Shown one piece after another: positions 43,696 through 57,068 of a stretch of 64,000 bases of DNA. Numbering within the stretch: the first letter of the stretch is position 1; each line of letters begins with the position of its first letter. The position numbers and the translations under genes are program-made. Origin of the DNA: Pristionchus mayeri (taxonomy: Eukaryota > Nematoda > Chromadorea > Rhabditida > Neodiplogasteridae); NCBI GenBank assembly GCA_036245805.1, contig BTRK01000004.1, forward strand, positions 3,162,001 through 3,226,000. The letters are read 5' to 3'. Below the pieces are notes generated by a model that saw only the letters and a list, made by a program, of their open reading frames with translations, was not told the origin of the DNA and did no database searches.

Positions 43696-44960
43696 TCATA
43701 TCGTTTCTCGAACTCTAGTTGGTTGTCGACGAACATCTATTTCTAATCTTTGCTTAGTATTCCTTAATAAACTTGTAGAGAGTTTTTGTTTTTGTTATGT
43801 TTATCTAATCTCTGATCTCTCCAGATATGGTGCCTGCCTCGATGTCGGTGGAGAGAAGATCACTGCTGAAGGCCTACGGCGCAGAGGTAGGCCATCGATG
43901 AGTGTGTGTAAGTCGGGAGAAAACATTGAAGAGGTCGCTTTTGAGTTGAAAAAATGTATTTGCAATGACAAGTGCAAACGTGAACAAATAATATCATGCC
44001 AGGTTGTACTCTCCGACCCTGCAACCCCCATTAATGAAGGAAGCCATCCCGAACTCGTACGTCCTCAATCAGGTAATCGTTGTTGATCTTTGATCTTTTC
44101 ATGCTTCCTCATCAGTTCGGTAACCCCGCCTGCGTGATGGCTCACTACACCACTACGGGTCCGGAAGTGTGGGAGCAGACCAATGGAAAGGTTCGGAATG
44201 TAATTTCGAGAGAAAACATTTGACATATTTTTAGGTGGACATCGTGTGCTACGGCGTGGGTTCGGGAGGAACTCTTTCTGGAGTCGGCAGATATCTCAAG
44301 GAGAAGAAACAATCTGTGAGAATATTAATTACCAATCCAGTTATTCGCTGAAACAAATATAACGTAAATACACGTCGATTTATGAATTCATTCACAGGTG
44401 CAAGTGTACCCTGTCGAACCCGTTGAGAGCTCGGTAATCAACGGGCTACCCCTCTCACACCACAAGATCCAGGGTGAGCCCCATGGAAATGCTCCGAACG
44501 TTAAAATTAAAACTGCCAATTTCAGGAATGGGTGCAGGATTCGTGCCCGAGATTCTGGACCGATCGTTGTTCACCGAAGCGCTCAGGTGAATCTTTTGAT
44601 TACTGTAATTCAGAAAATGATCTTTGATCTTTGCAGAGTGCACTCTGACGACGCGATCGCAATGGCGAAGAGACTGGCGACGGAGGAAGCAATTTTGGGT
44701 GGCATCAGCTCGGGAGCGAATGTGTGTGCTGCAGTGCAGGTATGTGATTCCTCAACATTAAAAGAATCAAGAACGCAATTCTTAAAAACTCGGAAATGTA
44801 ATCTAAAATTATCAATTTCTTTTAATTTTTTAAATTTTTTTTAATTAGCTTTTAATTAGTCTTTAAAAAGCTTTTAATTAATTAGACATTCGTCTAATTG
44901 ATCACGTTGAGCTCGCCTCCCGTCCCGAGAACGAAGGCAAGCTGATCGTGACTAACATAA

Positions 44961-46826
44961 GAGTGACTATCTGAGAGGACTTACCTCAGGCCGTACAGCA
45001 AAAAATGAAAATTCAAATAAATAATGTCCTAGGGGTATCTTTTCACGTAGAGTTCGAAAATCGACCTTAGGAAGCCGTATCTCTGACCCCTGATTTTCAG
45101 TGGCGGGCCTGAACATTTTCAGCGCTTCTTTACCGCCGGGTCACAAATGTAGCAGTGCCTGACGAGGCGAGCATTTATTGAAAGAGAATCAAACAATATT
45201 TTAAGCCCTCAAAAACCGAGAAGAGTCAAACCTCATCGTGGTAAAGGACAGTTCATCACTCCCCAAACGATAATTAATTCGATTCTGGAGATTGGACAAG
45301 CAATTCTGGTCCAGAATAGGGTTAATTTTTCCTATAACTTTTACGTGAGATTTATGACAATAAATTCGCACAATTGTGCATCGTACATCAATCGCAAACC
45401 GGCGTTAAAATAATCAATCCAAAGCTAGGATATAAGAGTGGCTATCTGAGAGAACTGAGCAATTTCACCTATGTGCCGTACAGCAAAAAATAAAGTGTTG
45501 ATTTTAAGATACCCCTCGGCGTAACTTTTCACGTAGAGTTCGAAAATCGACCTTGGGAAGCCGTATCTCTGACCCCTGATTTTCTGTGGCGGGCCTCAAC
45601 GATGAGGTCAGTTTTTGTAAATCGTGAACGGTTGATCCAAGCCCCATACATAGATAGTAATTCTGACAGAACTCGACGAGATAAGCATTTTTACTGTTGG
45701 AAGTGAAAGGCTAGCTCCTCTATGAAAAAAGTTGAGGCAGTTTTAAATATTTAAATAGTTATTGTGTAAACACTTTTCCCGGGGTGTAATTTTAAATATG
45801 GTTATTGGATTCCTCGTGAAAAGGAATCAAATACGTCTGGAAAAGCGATCGTTTGGACAATTTTTCAAAAATCGAAATTTTCAAATGTCTAAAATTTCGG
45901 AAATTTTGAAAAGGCAAGGTGTGTATTTTTGCATATAGTTTATACATCAGATTACAAAAACATTATTTACAACAATATTAAATGAGAATTCTCAAAATTA
46001 ACTCCCAAAATGAATTTAAATATTTCGGACATTTTCATTTAAGCCATATTCGGGCGTCAATAACTGGAGCCCCGATATATTCGAGTTGGACTGTTCCACC
46101 AATTTTTACTCAGGTCGATGCATACTACAGCATGGCCACAGTTACAGCGTCAAGTGGTCTCGAAATGTTGAGTTTGCAACGTGCAAATTTGAGAAATTGG
46201 CATATGAAAAAAATGATTTGTTGATATCGTAAGGCATGTCTATTAAAGAGAATACTATCCAATTATGCATAAAAAGTTGAAGTACAGTACTGGCAACGTT
46301 TCCTAATTGGTAAAATGTTGAAATCGCAATGGTGCGAAATTTTCGAAATACAGTGATTCATCATGCTTCCTTATTCCGCATTTCGGGAAACATCATTGTC
46401 TCGCGATTTTGCGAGTGAAAATTTGTTCCTAGGGGTAACTTTTCACGAGGAATCCAATAAACATATTTAAAATTACACCCCGGGAAAAGTGTTTACACAA
46501 TAACTATTTAAATATTTAAAACTGCCTCAACTTTTTTCATAGATGAGCTAGCCTTTCACTTCCAACAGTAAAAATGCTTATCTCGTCGAGTTCTGTCAGA
46601 ATTACTATCTATGTATGGGGCTTGGATCAACCGTTCACGATTTACAAAAACTGACCTCATCGTTGAGGCCCGCCACAGAAAATCAGGGGTCAGAGATACG
46701 GTTTCCTAAGGTCGATTTTCGAACTCTACGTGAAAAGTAACGCCGAGGGGTATCTTAAAATCAACACTTTATTTTTTGCTGTACGGCACATAGGTGAAAT
46801 TGCTCAGTTCTCTCAGATAGTCACTC
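44961..46826. mobile_element. Palindromic family B element (copy B4) inside a coding exon
   Basis: Starts GAGTGACTATCTGAGAGG and ends CTCTCAGATAGTCACTC. ATAA at 44957-44960 and 46827-46830 is the duplicated target; deleting one copy plus the element restores the exon reading ...[11 protein letters not shown]. The first 150 bp match the right arm of B3. Then 45111-45427 is host sequence copied from 36745-37061, followed by a second element start (GAGTGGCTATCTGAGAG at 45428) and a copy of B3 with about 490 bp of its left-centre deleted. Confidence 0.9.
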
Positions 46827-47550
46827 ATAAACTCCTTCGGGGAGAGATACCTGTGAGTGACCTCCATCCACTAATGAATTACGGTAGGAGGTATCATTTA
46901 CAAAATAATTCTACTACCCTAATAGCTGTCGGAATGAAGAGTTGTTTATAGTAGCGCATCAATTAGCGGCCTTTTGTCAACAGATATTGGTACTACAACG
47001 GATTACGTCATTGCAGGTCAACTGCCCTCTACTCGGACATTCGTAGTGAGGCGGAGAAGTTGAAGATGTTGTCTCTTGACGAGTCACTCGAGATTGCAGA
47101 GAAATACGTGCGCAGCCAATGATTCGCCACGCTATTTTCATGCGAAATATTGAGCATAAAATAATGTATTGATATGAAATGGAAAAGATACAACATCACC
47201 CGATGCCTTTTCTGGGGTCGCACGGGCTTTTTCCCACAGTACATACAGGATTGAAGGGCAATTAGCCGCAAGTGGCTAGATTCGTGTCCGTTATAATTTG
47301 AAATTTCAATTGAGCACTTGCGAGGGTTACTCAAATCACGTAGCTATTCTTTGAATCAATTGATCTCTATCTCTTGTGTTCAATATTCACGCTAATGCTC
47401 TTTCGACCCCTCTCCTCCTTCTCCTCGCTGTCCCCGGCCCTCCTCCAGTCACTCTCCTCTCCCTATTGAACAAAAACTCCCTGCTTGCACGTACTCCACA
47501 CGTTCCGTCCGCGCAATTATCATCCTCTTTCTTACTTGATCTGCGTTACG

Positions 47551-49547
47551 ATATGAGGCGAATCGCGAGAGAATCGACCACGTCGCGGCGGTAGGATTCA
47601 AGTTTGTCCTATCTCGATGAAAATTTGGTGGCAAGTACTTCAAATGACGCTCTTTTAAACTGCGTCGTCAGAATTTTGATATCGGACGTCATCGTCGAGA
47701 TTCAGAAGGCCAAACTTGGAACCTTCACTTTTTGACAGTCAAATCGGGCACACTAAATAACTTCTTTCAAAATAATGATAGAAGGCCGTTCTTTGCTTGG
47801 ATAGAAAGCTACTATCATGCTCTTCAAAATGATGGTGAAGTCATCATTTCTGGTGCTCATCCTGGTTCGGGGTGGTCGGGCGCACCAAAAGTGACGTAAC
47901 TTTGGAAATCGGAAAAAGATAATGGGTTATCTTGCTTAAGTTGTAGTCCATGAATGTGGCTTACTTCCCTCCAAAAATTAGGAAAATCGGATTATAAACA
48001 AAAAAAAAGCTGGCACTTTAGTGCGGGCAACTCAAAATGAGTTCCGGACAAGCGTACTACCGTATCTTCAATTGCCCTGATTCAGGCTAAAAACCACTCA
48101 AAAACGTCCAAAACAAAGTTACCTGTTTAATCCCCCCATGTTATAACACTTTCATTGACCTAAAATGATCGTGGGATAGAACAGTTGAAAATCGATATTT
48201 TGACCGCCATTGACTCGCTGGATAGGCCCAAACGCACTAAATAGGTTCCATGTAATGTAAATACACCTCTTGAAACAGCTCAAAGAATAATGGCTCCTGA
48301 AAAGAGGATATTTCGCTTGAGGAATCCAGGGAAAGCCCCACAAGTATAGGATCGTTCAAAATAGACGTAGGGGTCCACACTATAGCTTAAAATGTAGAGC
48401 AAGATGTGCTAATCATTTCATCTGTTGAAAGTGAGTCTCTATCTTTTCATAGAAGCATGCTACAGAGCCTAGAATTTGAGAAGAAATGGGCTAGAATCCC
48501 CCGAGAGCGCGCGCTCTAACCGTCTGCGCTCTCTCGCCGCCTGACCTCCCTCTCCCTCCCCTCTATTTAGCGCTCTCCCGCACGCGTCCCTCGTCGGTTT
48601 TGGCCAACTTCTAGGCTCTGTAGCATGCTTCTATGAAAAGATAGAGACTCACTTTCAACAGATGAAATGTTTAGCACATCCTGCTCTACATTGTAAGCTA
48701 TAGCGCGGACCCCTAAGTCTATTTTGAACTATCCTTTACTTGTGGGTCTTTCCCTGGATTCATCAAGCGAAATATCCTCTTTTCAGGAGCCCTTTTTCTT
48801 TGAGCTTTTCGAGGGGTGTATTTACATTACGTGGAACCTATTTAGTGCGTTTGGGCCCATCCAGCGAGTCAACGGGGAACAAAATAACGATTTTCTACTT
48901 GTTGACCCCACGATCATTTTAGGTCAATGAAAGTGTTATAACATGGGGGATTCAACAGGTAATGTTGTTTTGGACGTTTTTGAGTGGTTTTTAGCCTGAA
49001 TCAGGGCAATTGAAGATACGGTTGTACACTTGTCCGGAACAAATTTTGAGTTGCCCGCACTAAAGTGCCAGCTTTTTTTTTGTTTATACTCCGATTTTCC
49101 TAATTTTTGGTGGGAAGTAAGCCATATTCATGTACTACAACTTAAGCATGATAACCCAATATCTTATTCCGATTTCAAAAGTTACGTCACTTTTGGTGCG
49201 CCCGACAACCCCGAACCAGGATGAGCACCAGGAATGATGAGTTCATCATCAATTTGAAGAGCATGATAGTAGCTTTCTTTCCAAGCAAAGAACGGCCTTA
49301 TATCATGATTTTGAAAGAAGTTATGATCAGTTTAGTGTGCCCGATTTGACTGTCAAAAAGTGGAGGTTCCAAGTTTGGCCTTCTGAATCTCGACGATGAC
49401 GTCCGATATCAAAATTCTGACGACGCAGTTTGAAAGAGCGTCATTTGTAGTACTTGCAACCAAATTTTCATCAAGATAGGACAAACGTGAATCCTACCGC
49501 CGCTGGCCCCCCTCAAATGGTCGATTCTCTCGCGATTCGCCTCATAT
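47551..49547. mobile_element. 2-kb palindrome between the two CYSL copies
   Basis: ATATGAGGCGAATCGCGAGA at 47551 mirrors the sequence ending at 49547. The arms run about 880-900 bp with visible divergence and contain, in both halves, TGACAGTCAAATCGGGCACA, ACGTAACTTT and TAATGTAAATACACC. The centre (about 48490-48600) holds a GC-rich hairpin with GAGAGCGCGCGCTCTAACCG. Frames on the two strands (for example 48152-48343 minus and 48740-48922 plus) are the same arm. No recognisable protein. 47123-47550 holds only the CT-rich repeat. Confidence 0.85.
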
Positions 49548-49884
49548 GATCGATTGAATTCAAGATAAAATTGGTGAACAAATTGATGTTTGGTTCTGAA
49601 CATACCAGACACAGGAACAATCCAAATTTTCAGAATAATTCACCTTTGTTTATAAATTAAAACAAATGATAAATTGGATGTGGAATAAAATAAATCAGCA
49701 GTAGGTATCTACCAAACTGATAAGTGTCAGGGCACGTATTTACCGGCATGCTCAGTAGACTCTTTTATATCTTGTATTTGTAAAACTCTTCGAAGAACGG
49801 TGAGTTATAGCCGATTATTTCAAAGAACGACCATGATGTAACGAGTGAGGGAGAGTAGTGAAAGGTCAGAGAAGGGGAAAGTAG

Positions 49885-49923
49885 ACAATTGTCAGCATTT
49901 GCCCTCCATATAAGAACACCAAC
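49885..49923 (+). promoter_or_regulatory. Putative promoter block of the intact CYSL gene
   Basis: AATTGTCAGCATTTGCCCTC followed by CATATAAGAACACCA; nearly identical to the block upstream of the pseudogene while the surrounding sequence has diverged. The acceptor-like TTTCTCTCAG at 50017-50026 lies seven bases before the ATG and is a candidate trans-splice site. Confidence 0.6.
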
Positions 49924-50032
49924 CAGAGATGGAGCAACACCACGTGGTGTTGAGCCCCAAGTCGATTTACAGCTGTTCGTCCAAGCAGTTAATTCTTGAG
50001 TTATTCATTTTTGATCTTTCTCTCAGTTTACT

Positions 50033-52815
50033 ATGCCTACTCGCGAGAAAATTTGCACCAGCACAGCCGGCACCATCGGCAACACTCCCCTCGTTATGCT
50101 CAATTCCATCGGGAAGGGGCTTCCCGGAAAGATCGGTTCGTCGCTTCTTATTATTTGGCCAGTACACAATGCTTTTTTTTCGGAAATGTTGTCTTGCATC
50201 CGACTCATTATTTGCAAATTTTCGATTTTTGACTTGGAAAACTGTTCAGCTGTAAAACTGGACTACATGAACCCCGCGGGATCAGTGAAGGACCGCGTTG
50301 GACTCGCAATGATCGAAAATGCAGAGAAAAGGGTAAGATCACATTTCCATCTATTTTCATGTACGCTATACGGCTGATATCAGGGTCTGATTTCTCCGGG
50401 CAAGAATGTGCTCATCGAAGCGACCTCTGGCAACATGGGCATCGCGCTCGCCTTCGTTGCCAGGATTAAGGGGTTGGTTGATCTTCGATCTTTGACCTTG
50501 CCTTTTTCTCGTATTTCTAAACCCTATCTTTGTTCTCATCAGGTACAAGCTCATCCTGACCATGCCTGCTTCAAGTTCAGTAGAACGTCGTTCTCTAATA
50601 AAGGCTTACGGCGCAGAGGTAAAATGGCCAATCAAAGAAACAGCATCAAGTTTCTCTCGAGACTTTTTTGAGAGACAAAACCGATTAGTCGAGAGGTCCA
50701 TTCGAGAAAGAAGGGGAAATACAAAACCACTGTCATGGTCATTTTTTTTGCGTGATCGTTCAGTTCCAACAAAATTGAATCGACTTTACGAAAGGACGAT
50801 GGATTTATCTTTGCGCCAAAAATACGCGAATGTAAAGGGAACGATGTTTCCTCTTTCCACCCCTCATTCTCGACTAGACCGATCCATATAGTCGATTTTC
50901 CTCTCTGGCAAATTATCTTTTTTTGTATTATTAGAATGACTAATTCAAAAAAAACTGAAATGGAATTTTTGGAAATCGAAAATAAAAAGTAGTTAAAAAA
51001 CATCCAGGTGATTCTCACTGATCCAGCGGCATCCGTTAATGGAGCACTCAAGAGAGCATGGGAAATTGAGGAAGCCATCCCGAACTCGTACGTTCTCAAT
51101 CAGGTACCAATGATTTGTCTTGGACCGTTGATCTTTTCCTTTTTAGTTCGACAATCCGGCTTGCGTAACTGCTCACTACAGTACTACAGGCCCGGAAGTA
51201 TGGGAGCAGACCAATGGAAAGGTGCTCAATTGAAGAGACTTTGAAAATGAAAGACAATGGTGTGTAGGTGGACATCGTCTGTTATGGTGTGGGCTCGGGA
51301 GGAACACTTTCTGGAGTGAGCAAATATCTCAAAGAGATGAAACCATCAGTGAGTTTGTGCAGAATTCTAGCCCGTTTCACTGAAACGATGGGAGGTGCGA
51401 TGCAATTACAGGTTCAAGTCTATCCAGTAGAGCCATTCGAGAGCTCGGTCATCAACGGACTTCCCCACTCTCCACACAAAATACAAGGTAAATTACTTCT
51501 ACCGTACCCCTACTAGTGTATCTTTCAGGAATGGGAGCGGGATTTGTGCCCGAAATTCTGGACCGATCGTTGTTCACTGAGGCTTTGAGGTGAGATTTTA
51601 TCTATTAACTATTTCATGTGTGTATCTGGTTTAAGATTATTGCATCATCTTCATCTGCAGAGTTCACTCCGACGATGCCATCGCAATGGCTAAGAGACTG
51701 GCGACGGAGGAGGCCATCCTGGGTGGAATCAGCTTGGGAGCGAATGTCTGCGCTGCCGTGCAGGTATACGGTATCGACTGGGTACTGTAGAAGTAATCGA
51801 TAATGCACAGTTGGCAAGTCGTCCCGAGAACGAAGGCAAGCTGATAGACACGAACATAAATTCATTCGGCGAGAGATACCTGTGAGTGTGTGACGTCGAG
51901 ATCGATCGAACACTTAAGAGACCATCCACCAGAAAACGTAAATAGGTAACGGATGACCAAAATTCGAAAAAATCTCTAACTTTTTTCTTGAAGTGGTCCT
52001 TATGAATGCTGATTAACAGGCTATATGGAATGTCTATAGGTCGATTTAAAAAAAAAGTTACCGTAACCCATCGATTTTGGGGTCGAAAAATTTCATATCT
52101 CAAAAGGTAGAGACTCACTTTCAACAGATGAAATGTTCAGCGCATCACGCTCTCCATTTCTAGTACAAAAGCTGGCAGCTATGTCTATTGCGCCTTGTGA
52201 TTCAGGTTTGCGCTTTTCTATGGGAGCTGACTTTGAGGACACAAAAACCTAACGGGCTCCATTTTTAAAATTCTGCAAAACATATGGTAGACTTGCTACA
52301 TGTTGAAGTTTGTAAATCCTTAATCCCGGTTAAGACGGCTCACATAGAAATAAGTTATGACTGCTAAAGTCACTTTTTGAGCAGTTTTTGGCATCTACCT
52401 TTTTTAATCGCATTTTCTAGATCTCTAACATCGAGATTCGTTTTCTACAGGTAAAAATACACCAGAAAATCTATAATTACTGTACTTTTGAGATATGAAA
52501 TTTTTCGACCCCAAAATCGATGGGTTACGGTAACTTTTTAAAAATCGACCTATATACATTCCCATATAGCCTGTTAATCAGCATTCATAAGGACCAGTTC
52601 AAGAAAAAAGTTAGAAATTTTTTCGAATTTTGGTCATCCGTTACCTATTTACGTTTTCTGGTGGATGGTCTCTTAAAATTATCTGGATGATACTGAGGCA
52701 TTGACTCAGGTCCACGGCGCTCTACTCGGATGTTCGTAGCGAAGCAGAGAAGCTGAAGATGATGTCACTCGATGAGTCTCTAGACATCGCTCAGAAGTAC
52801 GCTCGAAGCCACTGA
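50033..52815 (+). CDS. Cysteine synthase-like protein (CYSL), intact
   Basis: Twelve exons join in phase: 50033-50135, 50250-50332, 50384-50472, 50543-50618, 51008-51103, 51147-51221, 51268-51348, 51412-51487, 51529-51589, 51661-51763, 51811-51881 and 52710-52815 (1020 nt, 339 residues, the normal size of this family). Fold-type II PLP enzyme: [17 protein letters not shown] near the start, the PLP-binding lysine in [14 protein letters not shown], the substrate loop [13 protein letters not shown], the phosphate-binding GSGGTLSGV, and [12 protein letters not shown] near the C terminus, where SSGAN is more usual. Family members make cysteine from O-acetylserine and sulfide or detoxify cyanide and sulfide; in C. 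elegans CYSL-1 also acts as a sulfide-linked signalling partner. Intron 4 is long (389 nt) and intron 11 contains a 755-bp palindromic element. Confidence 0.93.
51918..52672. mobile_element. Palindromic element flanked by TTAA, in intron 11 of CYSL
   Basis: GAGACCATCCACCAGAAAAC at 51918 mirrors GTTTTCTGGTGGATGGTCTC ending at 52672, with TTAA at 51914-51917 and 52673-52676. The arms are about 195 bp and nearly identical. The spacer includes GAGACTCACTTTCAACAGAT, also found in the 2-kb palindrome. TTAA targets are typical of piggyBac-related and C. elegans palindromic elements. Confidence 0.85.
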
Positions 52816-52858
52816 CTGATTCGTGAAAAATCTTCGATCTCGACTATTTGATGTAATC

Positions 52859-52864
52859 AATAAA
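52859..52864 (+). terminator. Polyadenylation signal of the CYSL gene
   Basis: AATAAA lies 44 bases after the stop codon, at the usual nematode distance for cleavage shortly downstream. Confidence 0.6.
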
Positions 52865-53141
52865 GTATTACATTTCCAGAAGTGTTGCACTGTTGATGAA
52901 AACAAATCTGAGGCACATGACCGATAACATCACATCCTTCAGTGCAACATGTTTCCACTTTTAGGACATCGTTCAGTTCGGTAATTACGTAATCCAGCTG
53001 TCCATCTGCCACTTTTCCACATGCCCCTGTATTACAACGACAATATAGTCGACGGCTGATATATTTCCGACTGTGAGAATCAAAGGATAAGGGGTGGAAT
53101 AGAGGGGCAGATGGATGAGTATGGAAGTACGGACAATGGAG

Positions 53142-55363
<2,222 letters not shown>

Positions 55364-56826
55364 TTCCCGCTCTCCTTCTCAATTTCATTCTTCTCTATCT
55401 CATCAAGAATTTTTCTCGGAAAGCCATTGGATCTTACAAATATCTTCTAATTGCCTTCTCGAGCTGCAACATTATCCTCGCTATTGTGCATTTTGTACTT
55501 GATCCTGTAAGTATTTTACATTTTTATATAATATATTACAATAATTATTCCCACATATTCAGGTAATTATTAACAGTGGCTACACTTTTAACGCAGTTTT
55601 GAACATTGGCTGGGGAAGCAGAGTGAGTTTGAGTTTTCTTTCGGCGTCTTTCAGCTTGTATCAGTTTATGTTTCACGAAATTCTTTTTCCAGCTCCTCAC
55701 GACGATCTTCAGCATGCTTTACGAAATTCCGCTCGCTCTGCTCACAATCCACTTTGTTTATCGATACTTCTCTGTCGTAGCGTACGTTTTAAGATTTTAG
55801 ACATTTCCCAGCATTATTTTTTGATCCAACCAGCAGCCGAATTAAACCTATGTTCTCAGACCAGAAACTCTGAGGAATATATCGAAATGGAAGTTCCTGG
55901 GATCACTCGCTCTCTACCTCTCTATCAGTATAAGCTTGTAGTAAGTGGGTAGTGATCTGTTTACCGCGAACAATTTCCCAGTAATGCATTGCCCATGCAG
56001 CATCTACTTACTCCTTGCTCTCACTCCGGTAACGGACACCCAGGAAGTTTTTGAGGCTCAAAAATTGCTCGCAGAAAGAATAAATCGAACCATTGCTGGT
56101 GGATGGTTGTCAGTCACTTATTGGGTGAAGTTTAGCATTTTGAAACATTATAAAATATATTTTCCAGCGACAGGATGCGATGGTTCGTGACTCCTTTCTT
56201 CTCCTCGTCATAATGAATTTTGGCACGGCCGTCAACATATCGATTACTTTCGCATTTGCCATTCTCACATATCGGGCGATTCGAAAGGCGGCAACGAAAG
56301 CTTCGAGCAATGCATCGAACGCCCTCCAAATGCAGTTCCTCGTTGCCATTTGCGTGCAGGTGCAGTTTCTTTTTAAGCGGCCTGTCTAATCTGTCAAAAA
56401 TCTTTGAGAGATTAGACAAAATAATAGTTGGCTAACTTCCGTGGTGCAGAAAAACTGATTCTATCTTTATTAGATAGGCCGAATGTTAATTAATCACGGC
56501 CGTACTGTATTTCATAGACAAGCAAAAAATGATCCGATGTTTTAACAAAACATGCAATTTTCCAGACTGCTATACCCATCGTGTTGGTATACGCCTGCTA
56601 CACTGTCAATGTGAATCTGCCCTTTCTGGGCCTGAAATGGGAGGAATTCGAGACTCTTTCGACGCTCTTCACTGCGGTCTTTCCTGCATGGGATCCGCTA
56701 GCGATGATTCTGCTCATGAAGCCATATCGAGAGGGACTGAAGACGATGCTCACCAAGAAGAGGAAAGTCACAGCTTTCCGCATGGCAGACACAACTGCTA
56801 CAAAGCTGGCTTCGAATCGCAACTAA
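55364..56826 (+). CDS. str-family chemoreceptor GPCR, apparently intact
   Basis: Exons 55364-55506 (LLLNFILLYLIKNFSRKAI, GSYKYLLIAFSSC), 55563-55622, 55693-55781 (LLTTIFSMLYEIPLALLTIH to FVYRYF), 55860-55940 (APETLRNISKWKFLGSLALY), 56001-56124, 56168-56359 (ending NALQMQFLVAICVQ) and 56566-56826 (TAIPIVLVYACYTVNV; FPAWDPLAMILLMKPYR). The GSYKYLL motif after TM1, the HFVYRYF end of TM3 and the LQMQFLVAICVQ run into TM6 are str signatures. All junctions from 55364 on agree in phase. The N-terminal 20-30 residues are unclear: either the frame opens at an upstream ATG near 55252 without an intron, or a short first exon was missed. Confidence 0.88.
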
Positions 56827-57068
56827 TAACCGCATGTTTCATCTGATAAATGTTCTCTGATGACCGGCTCTAATTTTAAATATGCTTGAGCTTTTTCGTT
56901 TTCCATATCTTCTGATTTATTGGCCATGCTCTTTCGGGGCGAAACAAGAACGATGCCGATAAGGTAGCGATTACGAAAAAAAGACTTCATTGAATTTCTT
57001 CAGTGAGTTATACGCGGAAAAATATATTCGCTCAAACTGATTTATCGATTATATTGCAACAATTTATC

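Larger units (their letters stand above)
43199..47122 (+). pseudogene. Cysteine synthase-like (CYSL) pseudogene
   Basis: Exons match the intact paralog at 50033-52815: 43199-43301, 43377-43459, 43509-43597, 43825-43886, an exon ending near 44073, 44116-44190, 44235-44315, 44398-44473, 44526-44586, 44637-44739, 44912-44960 continued at 46831, and 47017-47122. These encode a PLP-dependent O-acetylserine sulfhydrylase-type fold: the lysine motif GSVKNR (usually SVKDR), TSGNMG and GSGGT. Breaks relative to the paralog: exon 4 lacks 14 nt after the third intron, exon 5 lacks 26 nt, and a 1.87-kb palindromic element sits inside exon 11 with an ATAA duplication. Reading frame is lost. The rest of the exons remain well conserved, so decay is recent. 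Confidence 0.9.

Noticed and set aside
36745..46830. Simple segmental duplication of 36.7-38.9 kb into 45.1-46.8 kb
   Set aside because: The ATAA target duplication and an extra terminal arm at 44961 show a transposition-type insertion rather than a plain duplication.
47551..49547. Palindrome arm frames as genes (63-68 codons)
   Set aside because: The same frame appears on both arms only because the arms are copies; no start context or family.
50619..51007. Possible gene in the long intron 4 of CYSL (frames on both strands)
   Set aside because: The flanking exons splice in phase across it and the translations match nothing; the minus frame also runs into the next exon.
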